From Caballeronia temeraria (lineage in GTDB: Bacteria; Pseudomonadota; Gammaproteobacteria; Burkholderiales; Burkholderiaceae), in assembly GCF_001544795.2 (NCBI RefSeq), contig NZ_FCOI02000021.1, positions 60,266 to 124,265 of the forward strand: a stretch of 64,000 nucleotides of DNA. Reading direction: 5' to 3'. Shown here piece by piece: positions 52,496 through 61,530 of the stretch. The stretch's first letter is position 1; each line of letters starts with the position of its first letter. The notes below the pieces were generated by a model. It did not search any database, was not told the DNA's origin, and worked only from the letters and a program-made list of their open reading frames with translations. Made by a program: the position numbers and the translations under genes.

Positions 52496-52953
52496 GAGAC
52501 TCGCTGTGAGTGGCGGCGCCGGTAATGTCCAGGATCGGCATGCGCGGACCATCACCGGATTCCGCAGTGCGGAAGGCCTGCGCGGGCTTTGTCACGTTCA
52601 CGGAAGCTTTCGTTTGCCCGAACGCACGCAGATCTTTCTGTCCTCCTGCCTTTGAGCGATCGCCTCACGAAGGGACGTTCACGAGCAACCCTGGGCAGCC
52701 GTTCGGATGACCGCTGCTGCTCGGTTGCCGCCGGCTGGACGACGCTGTGCGACCGGTGTGTAGCCCACTTGCGCTTAACCGCTCGATTGCCCAGTGCATG
52801 GACCAGAGGTCGCGTTGGCGCCTGTTTTCCGAACGGGTGATGCGCGAGCGGGCCGACGGCAAGACCACGACAGAGGCGAAGCACAACTCCATCTTTAGCC
52901 CTGCCGCCCCGAGTCCTCGATAGGCATTCAGCGCCTAGCGTGACGTAGCAAGC
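52496..52953. other. Gene-free stretch
   Basis: No recognised gene. The sequence is of ordinary composition with unsupported overlapping frames on both strands. Confidence 0.4.
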
Positions 52954-53227
52954 TCAATCAACCTTCCCGGCGGCACGGGCAAGCATCGCGTCACCGATTT
53001 GCTGGTTTCCGCGAGACACGAGTATTTCGGCAGGACCACGGATGTCGCGCGCATCCTTATGCTGACCCAGTTTGCGCTTTCCGACCAACTGCGTGAATTC
53101 GACTTCGAGCCCAACGATTCCATCAAGCATTCTTTCCATGCGTTACGAGCGCCGCGAACGGGTGCTGGGCGATCAGCTGCTGCAGGACTTCAGTGTCGGA
53201 TTGGTTGAAGTGATGAGGTATGTACAT
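52954..53227 (-). pseudogene. PaiB-type FMN-binding regulator, internal deletion
   Basis: The N-terminus MYIPHHFNQSDTEVLQQLIAQHPFAALVTHG (start at 53227, minus strand) and the C-terminus LDGIVGLEVEFTQLVGKRKLGQ are both typical of PaiB-like FMN-binding negative regulators, but they are joined directly after THGK, out of frame, with a TGA between. About 100 central residues are missing compared with the usual 200+. It follows lysE by 66 bp. The gene is non-functional. Confidence 0.8.
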
Positions 53228-53293
53228 AGCGGTTCTCGTGACACGGACCTGGGACGGAACGCACGCGGTCGGCGTTCTGAGAATGATGAAGAA

Positions 53294-53929
53294 CTAGCCT
53301 TCTCGATTCGCGGCGGCGACGAGGATGCCGAGCACGAGCATCGTCGCACCGGATAGCCGAGCCATGAGTCGCTGTCTTGCGACTTTGGCGGTACCCGAGC
53401 CGGCAACGCGGTGCGCCGCAAAGACGGCCACGAGATCGACCGTACTGTTCAGCACGATGCACGTCGTTCCGAGCATGATGAACTGAGGCGCGAGCGCATG
53501 ATCGGCGGACAGAAACTGCGGGATGAACGCCAGGAAAAACAGCGCCGTTTTGACATTGAGCGCCTCGACGATGATCCCGTCTCGGAACGCCTTTCGCACG
53601 CCTGTCTGTCGCTGCGCCGATTGATCATCTGCTGGCGCTTTCGACGCGAGCGTGCGAATGCCAAGGTAGACCAAATACGCGGCGCCGATGTACTTCACGA
53701 GGGCGTAGGCTTCAGCCGATCGAGCGATGAGCATCGAGAGACCGAGTGCGGCACAGAAAACGTGAATCATGCCGCCGATGGCCGCGCCCATCGAAGAGGC
53801 GATGCCCTCGGCTTTGCCCCCCGCGACAGTACGCGCGACGACATACGCGATACCAGGACCGGGAACGACCGCTAATAACAGGGTGGCAACGAGGAACGAG
53901 GCGGACGGAAGCATGTGAAAAGTCCGCAT
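53294..53929 (-). CDS. LysE/RhtB family amino-acid exporter
   Basis: A 211-aa membrane protein with about six helices and the family motif VVPGPGIAYVVARTVAGGKAEGIASSMGAAIG near the start and GIRTLAS after the third helix. LysE/RhtB proteins export amino acids such as lysine, homoserine or threonine. Its ATG at 53929 overlaps the B3/4-gene stop (TGATG), so both are coupled, and the broken PaiB gene follows. Confidence 0.92.
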   Translation of the reverse strand: MRTFHMLPSASFLVATLLLAVVPGPGIAYVVARTVAGGKAEGIASSMGAAIGGMIHVFCAALGLSMLIARSAEAYALVKYIGAAYLVYLGIRTLASKAPADDQSAQRQTGVRKAFRDGIIVEALNVKTALFFLAFIPQFLSADHALAPQFIMLGTTCIVLNSTVDLVAVFAAHRVAGSGTAKVARQRLMARLSGATMLVLGILVAAANREG

Positions 53930-54645
53930 CACTCAATGTGCGCGCCAATCAGGCGAGTGTCGATCGCGGCATCAGGCATCAGCAAACGCAGGCCATCGAC
54001 GAGCGCGTCGCCAGCTTCGTTCAGCGAGTTGATCGGCATCTCGGGCAGACTTTCGAGAACGAACCACATCTGCTTGGCATCGGCAGTCAGTCTGGTCCTC
54101 ACGCCTTGCCGCCAGTTCCAACGGCGACAAGTAGCGCCAACATCATCGCGCCATACGACTTCGCACTTCTCCGGTGCTTCAAGGGCCGGCACACCGCCTT
54201 TGATCGTGTCGAACTCTTCCGTGCCGTCGGCGATCACCAGTCGAGGCATCCCGACATACGCCTCAAAATTCTCGCCGCCTACAGGAATCGCATATTTCAG
54301 GCTGACGGCGTTGTACAAATCGACGACTGGATCGATGCTCGGCAAGCTCCCGACCTTCAGCGTCCGCTTGCGCAGCGCATCGGCGGAACAGGCGGTGCGC
54401 TGCGGCTTGGCGCCGAATTTCCTGAACACGTCGGCCCATGCGGAAAGATGCGCGTCGGCCCATGCGGGGGCGCCTGGTGCGATGGACTGGCACGCTGCTT
54501 CGAGCGCTTGCTTACCGAGGTCGGGCCTCACCATCCGCGATGCGCTGACACTAATGCTCAGCGCACGAAAGCCCGGAGCGAGCACCGCAATCTCGCGGGC
54601 GATTGACGGGAGGACGGTGCGCATAGAGAATCCGTTGGTGACCAT
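53929..54645 (-). CDS. B3/B4 tRNA-binding domain protein
   Basis: A 238-aa protein (or 230 aa from an ATG at 54621) like the B3/B4 domain of phenylalanyl-tRNA synthetase beta: LPSIDPVVDLYNAVSLKYAIPVGGENFE and VIADGTEEFDTIKGG...PEKCEVVWRDDVGATCRRWNWRQ. Stand-alone members are thought to edit misacylated tRNA or D-amino acid adducts. It is divergent from the XRE-cupin gene and coupled to lysE, forming an amino-acid homeostasis operon. Confidence 0.9.
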   Translation of the reverse strand: MVTNGFSMRTVLPSIAREIAVLAPGFRALSISVSASRMVRPDLGKQALEAACQSIAPGAPAWADAHLSAWADVFRKFGAKPQRTACSADALRKRTLKVGSLPSIDPVVDLYNAVSLKYAIPVGGENFEAYVGMPRLVIADGTEEFDTIKGGVPALEAPEKCEVVWRDDVGATCRRWNWRQGVRTRLTADAKQMWFVLESLPEMPINSLNEAGDALVDGLRLLMPDAAIDTRLIGAHIE

Positions 54646-54666
54646 TTTGGAACATCATATCGACCA

Positions 54667-55266
54667 ATGACCAAAAAAGTCAATATATCGACCGAAGCCG
54701 GTGCCAACGTTCAGGCGGTGAGTGAGGCGGTCGCGATTCGCCTCAGGGAATACCGCAAGCAGCAAAAGCTGACGCTGGACGCGCTGTCGCGGCGGTCGGG
54801 AGTGAGCAAAGGCATGCTGGTCGAGATCGAAAAGGGTTCCGCCAATCCCAGTATCGCCATTCTCTGCAAGCTTTCGGCGGCGCTTGGCGTGTCCGTAGCG
54901 GACATCGTCAACGTGGCCAGTTCACCTGCTCTGCACCTCGTCGAGAAACAAAACATCCCGACATTGTGGACGGGGCCGAAAGGCGGTGCTGCGCGGCTGC
55001 TCGCCGGCACGAGCGGGCCGAACATGATCGAGCTATGGCGCTGGGAAATGCAACCAGGCGAAGTCTTTGAATCCGCTGGCCACCCCGAAGGAACGTTCGA
55101 ACTGATTCACGTCGAGCAGGGGCAGCTGAAAATTGCGGTGAACGAGACTGAACTTCTGATTCCCGCTGGCTGCTCTTCGGTAGCACGGACCGACGCGCCA
55201 CACCGGTACGCGAATGAAGGCAAGTCAAAGCTGATCTTTACGATGACCGTTTTGGAGCCTCATTAG
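54667..55266 (+). CDS. XRE family regulator with C-terminal cupin
   Basis: A 199-aa protein. The HTH region reads IRLREYRKQQKLTLDALSRRSGVSKGMLVEIEKGSANPSIAILCKLSAALG, and a cupin domain follows from about residue 110 (EMQPGEVF...HPEGTFELIHVEQGQL). It is divergent from the B3/4-lysE operon with 21 bp (or 45 bp with the shorter start) between them, so it surely controls that operon. Cupin regulators of this type respond to amines or amino acids. Confidence 0.93.
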   Translation: MTKKVNISTEAGANVQAVSEAVAIRLREYRKQQKLTLDALSRRSGVSKGMLVEIEKGSANPSIAILCKLSAALGVSVADIVNVASSPALHLVEKQNIPTLWTGPKGGAARLLAGTSGPNMIELWRWEMQPGEVFESAGHPEGTFELIHVEQGQLKIAVNETELLIPAGCSSVARTDAPHRYANEGKSKLIFTMTVLEPH

Positions 55267-55267
55267 T

Positions 55268-55498
55268 GTGACGCTCGTGACGCGATTTAAAGCGCCAAGG
55301 GGTCTACGCAGCGATGTCCGCAGGTTTTCGTTAACGGTCATCCTTGCTGCGTCATGCTCGAAGTCGGCTTCGGGTCGGTTTGCTGCGTTCGCCGTCGGCC
55401 TGGACTCGGTCATGGAGTACTTCGCGCTTGCCGTGTCCTCGACAGGACACACGACCACGTGGGACTATGCGAAGGCACTGGGAGGTTTCAATGACTGA
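55268..55498 (+). CDS. Possible small protein upstream of the next gene
   Basis: A 76-aa frame starting with GTG and ending in ATGACTGA, overlapping the start of the following gene. No recognised family; mild hydrophobic stretch SLTVILAASCSKSASGRFAA. The 3' overlap favours a real gene, but the start is weak. Confidence 0.35.
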   Translation: MTLVTRFKAPRGLRSDVRRFSLTVILAASCSKSASGRFAAFAVGLDSVMEYFALAVSSTGHTTTWDYAKALGGFND

Positions 55499-56294
55499 CC
55501 GCGATCCGTTGCATCCATTACGTCCGCTCCTGAAGAATTGGGTCTGGGAGCATGGCCGCATCGGTACTCGCTATCTGGACTGCACCGATGGTGAAATCAA
55601 GTTTGATGAAGGTAAGAAATCGCGCTTTGCGGCCGAAAAATATGTCTATGTGCCGCTCGATAAGGACGCTGATGAGGATGCGTCTGCGGCTGGCCCTGTG
55701 ATCCAGGAAGCGGGACTTGCTCGGTTCTTACGGGCAGCGCAGTCGGGCAAGCCAGAAGACGCCGGCTCTGTGGCGGAAGTCCAGCGTGCAGTTCAAGACT
55801 GCGTCGAACTCGGGCTCTGCAGCGCATATCAGTTGGATGCACGTAAGGCATTGGCCCGCTATGCGCAGGAGCCAATGTTCGAGGACGAAATCCGCGCGGC
55901 GGTTGTCGCTGATGTTCGGCGTATTTACGCGGCCACGCGGGGGCAACTGGCACTGTACGATTTCAGTGTGCTTTACGGCTTGCCCACGCCGCTGCTTATC
56001 AGTGAAACACCCTTCATCGACTGGCGCGTGCGCGCGAGTCCGGCGCTGCCGTTCGTATCACTTCCGCTTGGACCTTACTGCCTGTTGGTAGGCGCGGCGT
56101 CGGGCAGGAGCAGCCGCATTGGCCCGGTGGTCTGGAAGGCCGCTGCCGCACTGGGCCCGTTGAAGGACCACAACCGGAAAATTGCGGAGAACGCGCATTT
56201 GTGGCTGGTGGCGACCACTGACGACCAGCTCGTCGCTGTTCAAAGTCGCTTCGTTGTGGCCAAAAGCCCCAAGCCAGACGATACGACCCGCTGA
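55491..56294 (+). CDS. Hypothetical protein, DUF4238-like pattern
   Basis: A 267-aa soluble protein preceded by GGAGG before ATG 55491. The C-terminal half has SETPFID...LPFVSLPLGPYCLLVG and NRKIAENAHLWLVATT, a pattern similar to DUF4238 proteins, but I am not sure. The N-terminal half is helical and charged. Function unknown. It ends 43 bp before the IS66 element. Confidence 0.65.
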   Translation: MTDRDPLHPLRPLLKNWVWEHGRIGTRYLDCTDGEIKFDEGKKSRFAAEKYVYVPLDKDADEDASAAGPVIQEAGLARFLRAAQSGKPEDAGSVAEVQRAVQDCVELGLCSAYQLDARKALARYAQEPMFEDEIRAAVVADVRRIYAATRGQLALYDFSVLYGLPTPLLISETPFIDWRVRASPALPFVSLPLGPYCLLVGAASGRSSRIGPVVWKAAAALGPLKDHNRKIAENAHLWLVATTDDQLVAVQSRFVVAKSPKPDDTTR

Positions 56295-56329
56295 CTGAAG
56301 TCGGGGGGAAGCCACGGTCGGGAGCGGCC

Positions 56330-56337
56330 AAATCTGG
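56330..56337. repeat. Left target-site duplication of the IS66 element
   Basis: AAATCTGG, identical to 58970-58977, directly outside the left inverted repeat. Confidence 0.9.
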
Positions 56338-56389
56338 GTAAGCGCTAAAACGAGCACACCTATCTTTGTCGGCTTCTAGGAGCGACCAT

Positions 56390-56417
56390 TGCGTCCGCAA
56401 CTCACATTGCGGACGCA
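56390..56417 (+). promoter_or_regulatory. Hairpin before tnpA
   Basis: TGCGTCCGC (56390-56398) and GCGGACGCA (56409-56417) form a 9-bp perfect stem with a 10-nt loop, ending 4 bp before the tnpA ATG. It could limit tnpA translation. Confidence 0.45.
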
Positions 56418-56421
56418 GACC

Positions 56422-56850
56422 ATGAGCGACGATGAGTTTGACTTTCTGCCACTTCGAGTCATTCGCGAGTGCTCCAACGGCAAACGACGATACGACCCTG
56501 ACGGGAAGCGCCGACTGATTGAGGCGTGCTTGCGACCAGGAGCGTCAATCGCTGGGCTCGCACTTAGGGCGCAGGTGAACGCAAACCAGCTTCACAAGTG
56601 GATAAGGCTACAGGAGAAGGCAAACTCTGCTCGAGCGGTCGAGCCGTCAGCGGCGGCTTTCATCCCGGTCCTAGCTATTGAACCGGGCTCTGCGCCGCCG
56701 GCGTCTAGTCACAAGCAGTCAGCGACTGCCTCGCGACCAACGGCGCGCCTGTCAGCGCATCTGCCGAACGGGGTAACAGTCGAACTTGAGTGCTCACGGC
56801 ATGATGCGACGCTTGTCGCGGCGTTGATAGCCGCGCTGGGAGAGCGTTGA
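56422..56850 (+). CDS. tnpA: IS66 family accessory protein TnpA
   Basis: A 142-aa IS66 OrfA: an N-terminal HTH-like segment (RRLIEACLRPGASIAGLALRAQVNANQLHKWIRLQE) and a C-terminal part with LPNGVTVELE. The family protein helps transposition. The ATG at 56422 is preceded by a hairpin; a TTG at 56389 with GGAG before it is the other possible start. It overlaps tnpB at TGATG. Confidence 0.93.
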   Translation: MSDDEFDFLPLRVIRECSNGKRRYDPDGKRRLIEACLRPGASIAGLALRAQVNANQLHKWIRLQEKANSARAVEPSAAAFIPVLAIEPGSAPPASSHKQSATASRPTARLSAHLPNGVTVELECSRHDATLVAALIAALGER

Positions 56851-57203
56851 TGTTCCGGCTTGATTCCGACCTTCGCGTTTTTTTGCACCGTGAACCGATT
56901 GACTTTAGGGCGGGAATCAACAGCCTCACGGCGTTGGTTGAGCAGTCGATGCAGCTCGACCCCTTCGCTCGCGCCGTGTTCGCTTTCCATAATCGCAAAC
57001 GCAACCGCGTCAAGCTGTTGTTATACGAACGCTCGGGCTTCTGGCTGATGTTGAAACGCCTCGAGGCGGACCATTTCGCGTGGCCATCCCGGAAGCAGCC
57101 CGTGATCGAGTTGACGACCGAACAGCTGCACTGGCTCTTGGACGGCATCGACATCGACGCGGTACGACGTCATCCGGCCCGGCAGTACCATCATACGAGC
57201 TGA
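56850..57203 (+). CDS. tnpB: IS66 family accessory protein TnpB
   Basis: A 117-aa TnpB: PIDFRAGINSLTALVEQSMQLDPFARAVFAFHNRKRNRVKLLLYERSGFWLMLKRLE, the diagnostic sequence of the family. Its role in transposition is unclear but required in several IS66 members. The ATG overlaps the tnpA stop. Confidence 0.95.
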   Translation: MFRLDSDLRVFLHREPIDFRAGINSLTALVEQSMQLDPFARAVFAFHNRKRNRVKLLLYERSGFWLMLKRLEADHFAWPSRKQPVIELTTEQLHWLLDGIDIDAVRRHPARQYHHTS

Positions 57204-57293
57204 TGCGGCGCGCCTTCTCCGAGCGACGTTCCCGATAGCTGTTACAAATTTCCGTAAACCCATCGAGCGTTGCATTTGGCTACTGTGGGCGCC

Positions 57294-58871
57294 ATGGATG
57301 AACGCGAATTCTCCCAATTGCCTCCTGCCGCGCAGGCTTACATTCGCGAGCTCGAGGCCCGCAACCGCCAGTTGGGCGAACGCGTACGCCATCTCGAGGA
57401 ACAATTCCGGCTCGCGCAACACAAGCGCTTCGCGCCAAGCAGCGAGAAGCTCCAGGATCGGGTGTTCAACGAGGCCGAGCAGAACGCAATCGAGGACCTT
57501 GACGAGGACGTAGACGAACTCGACTTACCAGACACCGGTCTGCCGGAGGCGCCCAAGCCCGCTCGCCGCAAACGAGGACGCAAGCCTCTGCCTGCAGATC
57601 TTCCGCGTCAGCGAATCGAGTACGACTTGCCCGAGGAGCAGAAGATCTGCCCCTGCTGCAGCAACGCGCTGCATCGTATGGGCGAGGAAATCAGCGAACA
57701 ACTGCATATCGAAGTAAAGGCCTCGGTCCTGCAGCACGTCCGTTTCAAATATGCTTGCCGTCATTGCGAACGTGTCGCTGAGCGGACGCCGATCCTGACC
57801 GCCCCGATGCCGGCTCAACCGTTGCCGGGCAGTCGGGCGAGCGCGGCCATGATCGCCACGGTGATGACGGGTAAGTACGTCGACGGCACGCCACTCTATC
57901 GGATGGAAGAGGCGCTCCGGCGTGCAAACATTCCGGTGGGCAGAGGCACGCTGGGGCACTGGGTCATCAAGCCAACGCAATTGCATCTCGACCGCCTGTA
58001 CCAGGAGCTACGCAAGACGTTGCTGTCGCAGCCGCTGGTTCATGGTGACGAGACGACCGTTCAGGTGCTGAAGGAGCCGGGCAAGGCCGCACAAAGCCAG
58101 TCTTACATGTGGCTGTACCGCAGTGGGCAGGATAGCGAAGAGCCTGTAGTGTTGTTCGACTATCAACCCGGACGCGGCAAGCAATATCCCCAGGCGTTTC
58201 TCGCGGATTACAAAGGCATGCTGGTGACCGACGGGTATAGCGCCTGGCGAGCAATCAAAGGTGTGACCCACTTCGGCTGCCTTGCTCATGCGAGACGCGG
58301 ATTCGTAGACGCGCTGAAGACGCAGAAGAAATTAGGCAAACGCGCGCAGCAAGCACTCGAATTCTTCCAGCGACTCTACCGCGTCGAAGCTCTCGCGCGA
58401 GAGAAACCTCCGAGCGGGCACACGCGTGTCAGTTATACCTTACGACTAAGACAGCAGCACAGCGTTGCGCTCCTTGAGGCATTCAAAGTTTGGCTAGATG
58501 AGCAAGCACCGCAAGTGCCACCCGAAAGCGCGCTGGGCGATGCCATCAACTACACGCTTAATCAGTGGGAGTATCTCAGCCGTTACGTCGGCGACGGGCA
58601 AGCCCCAGCGGACAACAACATCGCGGAACGGGACATTCGCCCGTTCGCCACTAGCAGAAAAGTTTGGCTCTTCAGCGACACGATCGCCGGAGCGAAAGCC
58701 AGCGCCGTCATCTACAGTCTCGTGCTTACATGCCGCGCGTGCAACGTCGAGCCATACGCGTACCTGCTTCACGTTCTGACCCAACTGCCTCAACGAGCAC
58801 AAGACGCCGACATAAGCGACCTACTGCCATTTCGGTTCATGCAGTCTCAGGCTTCGACGAACGCCGCCTGA
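57294..58871 (+). CDS. tnpC: IS66 family transposase TnpC
   Basis: A 525-aa DDE transposase: N-terminal coiled coil (YIRELEARNRQLGERVRHLEEQF), zinc-type CPCC...CRHC, catalytic Asp in VHGDETT and in VTDGYSAW, and Glu in ADNNIAERDIRP. The C-terminal IS66-specific tail is present. Nothing indicates damage. It starts 90 bp after tnpB. Confidence 0.96.
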   Translation: MDEREFSQLPPAAQAYIRELEARNRQLGERVRHLEEQFRLAQHKRFAPSSEKLQDRVFNEAEQNAIEDLDEDVDELDLPDTGLPEAPKPARRKRGRKPLPADLPRQRIEYDLPEEQKICPCCSNALHRMGEEISEQLHIEVKASVLQHVRFKYACRHCERVAERTPILTAPMPAQPLPGSRASAAMIATVMTGKYVDGTPLYRMEEALRRANIPVGRGTLGHWVIKPTQLHLDRLYQELRKTLLSQPLVHGDETTVQVLKEPGKAAQSQSYMWLYRSGQDSEEPVVLFDYQPGRGKQYPQAFLADYKGMLVTDGYSAWRAIKGVTHFGCLAHARRGFVDALKTQKKLGKRAQQALEFFQRLYRVEALAREKPPSGHTRVSYTLRLRQQHSVALLEAFKVWLDEQAPQVPPESALGDAINYTLNQWEYLSRYVGDGQAPADNNIAERDIRPFATSRKVWLFSDTIAGAKASAVIYSLVLTCRACNVEPYAYLLHVLTQLPQRAQDADISDLLPFRFMQSQASTNAA

Positions 58872-58969
58872 GCAAAAAAATCCACGCAAACGTCCCGCTT
58901 GCGCGTCAGCAGATTTGCAGCGAAAGGCGACATTCACGCGCGTGCCCGTGCACTCAAATTAGCGCTTAC

Positions 58970-58977
58970 AAATCTGG
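58970..58977. repeat. Right target-site duplication of the IS66 element
   Basis: AAATCTGG, the copy of 56330-56337. Confidence 0.9.
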
Positions 58978-59146
58978 TGCGGGTTGAGCCTCTGCGAAGC
59001 GGCAACGCTCCAATTCGGCCAAGAACCGACAGTCGCAAGGCGTAGCAAAGCGGCAGGTCATAGGCTCACTTCGGCCATTCGACGTCGAACAAACATCTGA
59101 GTCAAACACCCCAGGCGCTGATTCGTTTTGTCCGCTGATCCACTGA

Positions 59147-59410
59147 CTATGAATCGAACAGATCATCGACGATCCGCCGCCCCGCGCTATAACCACCCAT
59201 GAGCGCATCTGCTTCGCTGGGAAATGGCTTGCCTTGGGCTTCGCCAAAACGCAGGGGGGAGAAAATGGCTACCGCGGAACCAGCCTTGCAGATCCTCACC
59301 ACGGCGACATATCCAACTTCTTCCGAAGCGGCCCGGCCGCCCCGCCAGTTGACGCCTGCCTCAACCGACACCTCGATGTCGAATCCTTGATATTGATATG
59401 TGCAGTTCAT
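59147..59410 (-). CDS. Hypothetical small protein coupled to the Nudix gene
   Basis: An 87-aa protein whose ATG overlaps the Nudix gene stop (ATGA). It reads YQYQGFDIEVSVEAG...YVAVVRICKAGSAVAIFSPLRFGEAQGKPFPSEADALMGGYSAGRRIVDDLF, a compact alpha/beta protein typical of small Burkholderiales hypotheticals with a terminal helix. No function is known. Confidence 0.7.
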   Translation of the reverse strand: MNCTYQYQGFDIEVSVEAGVNWRGGRAASEEVGYVAVVRICKAGSAVAIFSPLRFGEAQGKPFPSEADALMGGYSAGRRIVDDLFDS

Positions 59411-59829
59411 GGCGCCACATCTACGAGTTGCTCCGATATCCGTCGCAAACCCCCGTGTTCGACAGCGGCCACGTGTCGGAAGAAAAGCTCAACGATTCCC
59501 CGGGTCGGTACACTCGTGAAAAGCGTTCCGACCTTAACGGGCGCGAACCATTTGCATTTAGCGATTTCGTTGCTCGGCTGCGCAATCGATTGATACGCCA
59601 CCTCGGCGAAGAATACATAGTGGAGCGTGTTGAAACCGTTGAACTGAAAAAGGTAAGTCAGTTCGGTCGCGGTGAGTGTCGTCTCCTCCTCCAGTTCACG
59701 CAGTGCGGCTTCGCGAGGCGTTTCCCCTCGACGGATTCGGCCGCCCGGAAGCGCCCAACGCGACCTTAGCCTCGCAACCAGCAAGATACGGCTGTCTCGG
59801 ACACACAAAACGGTTGCCCTTTCTTTCAT
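59407..59829 (-). CDS. Nudix hydrolase
   Basis: A 140-aa protein with a Nudix box GGRIRRGETPREAALRELEEETTLT; the usual Gly after EExG is Thr, but all catalytic Glu are present. It hydrolyses nucleoside diphosphate derivatives. It starts an operon with the small unknown gene at 59147. Confidence 0.93.
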   Translation of the reverse strand: MKERATVLCVRDSRILLVARLRSRWALPGGRIRRGETPREAALRELEEETTLTATELTYLFQFNGFNTLHYVFFAEVAYQSIAQPSNEIAKCKWFAPVKVGTLFTSVPTRGIVELFFRHVAAVEHGGLRRISEQLVDVAP

Positions 59830-60201
59830 TGATGTCTGTCCGTTGATCGCATGACTCTAAAAGACCTCATCATAATTTAGCCTGTTGGTGACGTGTTTTT
59901 GGCCGCGTACGCTAACCTAAAATCGTGCCAATGCGGAGCTCGGAGGCCGCGGCAATCGCAACCGAAGGAAGGCGCGCACGCCGATAGCTACGGCGCGGCT
60001 CTGGTGCCTCGAGCTTCGCTTGTACCTCTTCGTTGCGCGAGAGTTTATCCAGACGGGCGCGATGACCAGGCTGGTTTCGAGAGAAGAGTTGCCTGTGCGC
60101 TCGGCCTCGTCACGGGCTTTGCCTGTCTGGGGCGTTGCAGTCGCCGCAGTGCCCGAGAAAGGCGGCAAGCGTCACGAGATGCCCTGGTCGCAGAGCGCTC
60201 C
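59830..60201. other. Gene-free stretch
   Basis: Frames here (for example 59893-60354) have no ribosome-binding site or recognised content and run into the kinase gene in the opposite direction. Confidence 0.4.
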
Positions 60202-61323
60202 TTAGGTGACTGCCCGTCGGGGCAGGCTCACTGTAAAGGCTGTCTCCTGTGCGTCCGACCGCACGTCGATCTTGCCGCCGTGCGCCGCGGCGATCTGGCG
60301 GGCGATATACAGTCCGAGCCCGAGATTGGCGCCCTTCCGGGATCCGGCATCTGAGCCGCGCTGGAGGGGGTCGAATAGCCTTGGCAGCAGCGCGGGCTCG
60401 ACGGGGGCGCCCGCATTTCTTACCTCGAACCGGACTTCCGTTTCGTCGCCCGTCACCACCACCCGCACTGGCAGGTCATTAGCGCCATATCTGATCGCAT
60501 TCACGACCAGGTTGCCCAGTAGTTGCTGCAGGCGTGGACCGTCCCAAACACCGCGCAGGCTGACAGGCGCCTCCAGCACGATCTGGCGGTCGGGATGAGC
60601 CGCACGCAGCTGATCCGTCTCATCGGCAAATACCGCCGCAAGGTCGACGTCGGCTGGCACGATCCTGATTCCCAAGCCCAGCTCGGTGCGGTTGAAATCG
60701 CACAGATCGTCGAGCAACGCCTGCATCCGGGCACCAGTTCGGATCAGGCGGTTGGCGGCAGCCGATACCCCATCACCGGCATTCATCCTTGCGAGATAGG
60801 CAGCCGTTGCCTGGATGGTCTGCAGCGGGCTGCGCATGTCATGGCCGAGCATCCCGAGGAACAGGTTGCGTGCCTGCTCGACCTCCGCACTGAAAGAACG
60901 GATCGATTCGGCAATCGCCTGGTCGATCGCTTCATTGAAACGGATGATGTCATCGAGATGGGGCGCTTCAGGCTGGCAATCATCCATCCACAATTCAAGC
61001 ACGCTGGCGCGCAGCGCGCGGTACTCGGCGGCCAGCTGATTAATGTCGAAACCGCTTTGCGCACGCAGAATGGCGTGCGTTTGGGCCGCCGTATGCGGCG
61101 CATCGGCCAGCTGCGGGGCCCGCCCCCATGCTTTCTGTGATTGCGCTTCCGCGGTCTGCCAGGTCGACAGGTCGGCCACCATGGCCTCAAGCAGCGGCCG
61201 GGCATGGTCACGCAAAGCCAGCGAATCCATGCTTGCCGCCGCAGGCAGCAATGTCACGGCGAATGCCTCCCATTGCGTCAGGATGCGCTCCATATCGCGC
61301 AGGATGAAATCAGCCAGTCGCAT
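60202..61323 (-). CDS. Sensor histidine kinase with RsbRD-like N-terminal domain
   Basis: A 373-aa soluble kinase. Residues 1-140 form a helical sensor domain (LADFILRDMERILTQWEAF, similar to RsbRD/globin-like sensors). The H-box FLGMLGHDMRSPLQTIQ gives His161, followed by N-box NLVVNAIRYGAN and G boxes (LGLGLYIARQIAAAHGG). No transmembrane helix. I start at MRLADF (61323); the longer frame is unsupported. It is followed (upstream in the same direction) by the hybrid kinase at 61531, so both may act together. Confidence 0.92.
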   Translation of the reverse strand: MRLADFILRDMERILTQWEAFAVTLLPAAASMDSLALRDHARPLLEAMVADLSTWQTAEAQSQKAWGRAPQLADAPHTAAQTHAILRAQSGFDINQLAAEYRALRASVLELWMDDCQPEAPHLDDIIRFNEAIDQAIAESIRSFSAEVEQARNLFLGMLGHDMRSPLQTIQATAAYLARMNAGDGVSAAANRLIRTGARMQALLDDLCDFNRTELGLGIRIVPADVDLAAVFADETDQLRAAHPDRQIVLEAPVSLRGVWDGPRLQQLLGNLVVNAIRYGANDLPVRVVVTGDETEVRFEVRNAGAPVEPALLPRLFDPLQRGSDAGSRKGANLGLGLYIARQIAAAHGGKIDVRSDAQETAFTVSLPRRAVT

Positions 61324-61530
61324 GTCATTCCTTGAAAAAGCCAAACGGCTCTGGGGCTTCCCGGTTGCGGTTCGCCCGCGCGTATCTGCACCGGGTCCGT
61401 GGATGGGGTAACGACCAGCTGGAACAGCTATCGAAGACTTATCCGCCCCGATGATTCTATCAATGCAAGCCGCACTCACCATCGCCGCGTACCGCACGCC
61501 TCGCTCAAGGAACCTGCTACACCGCCGCCG

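Larger units (their letters stand above)
56338..58969 (+). mobile_element. Complete IS66-family insertion sequence
   Basis: A 2632-bp element. The left end is GTAAGCGCTAAAACGAG and the right end, read inward, is GTAAGCGCTAATTTGAG (11 identical bases at the tip and further similarity). It encodes tnpA, tnpB and tnpC in order, all intact, and is flanked by perfect 8-bp duplications AAATCTGG, the usual length for the family. Transposition is therefore recent and the element should be active. Joining the flanks does not rebuild any gene I recognise. Confidence 0.95.

Noticed and set aside
53746..54606. Long plus-strand frame opposite lysE and the B3/4 gene
   Set aside because: The two minus-strand genes have clear families and overlap start/stop signals; the plus frame has none.
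59893..60354. A 153-codon plus-strand frame before the kinase
   Set aside because: It overlaps the 3' end of the histidine kinase gene antisense and has low-complexity content without start signals.
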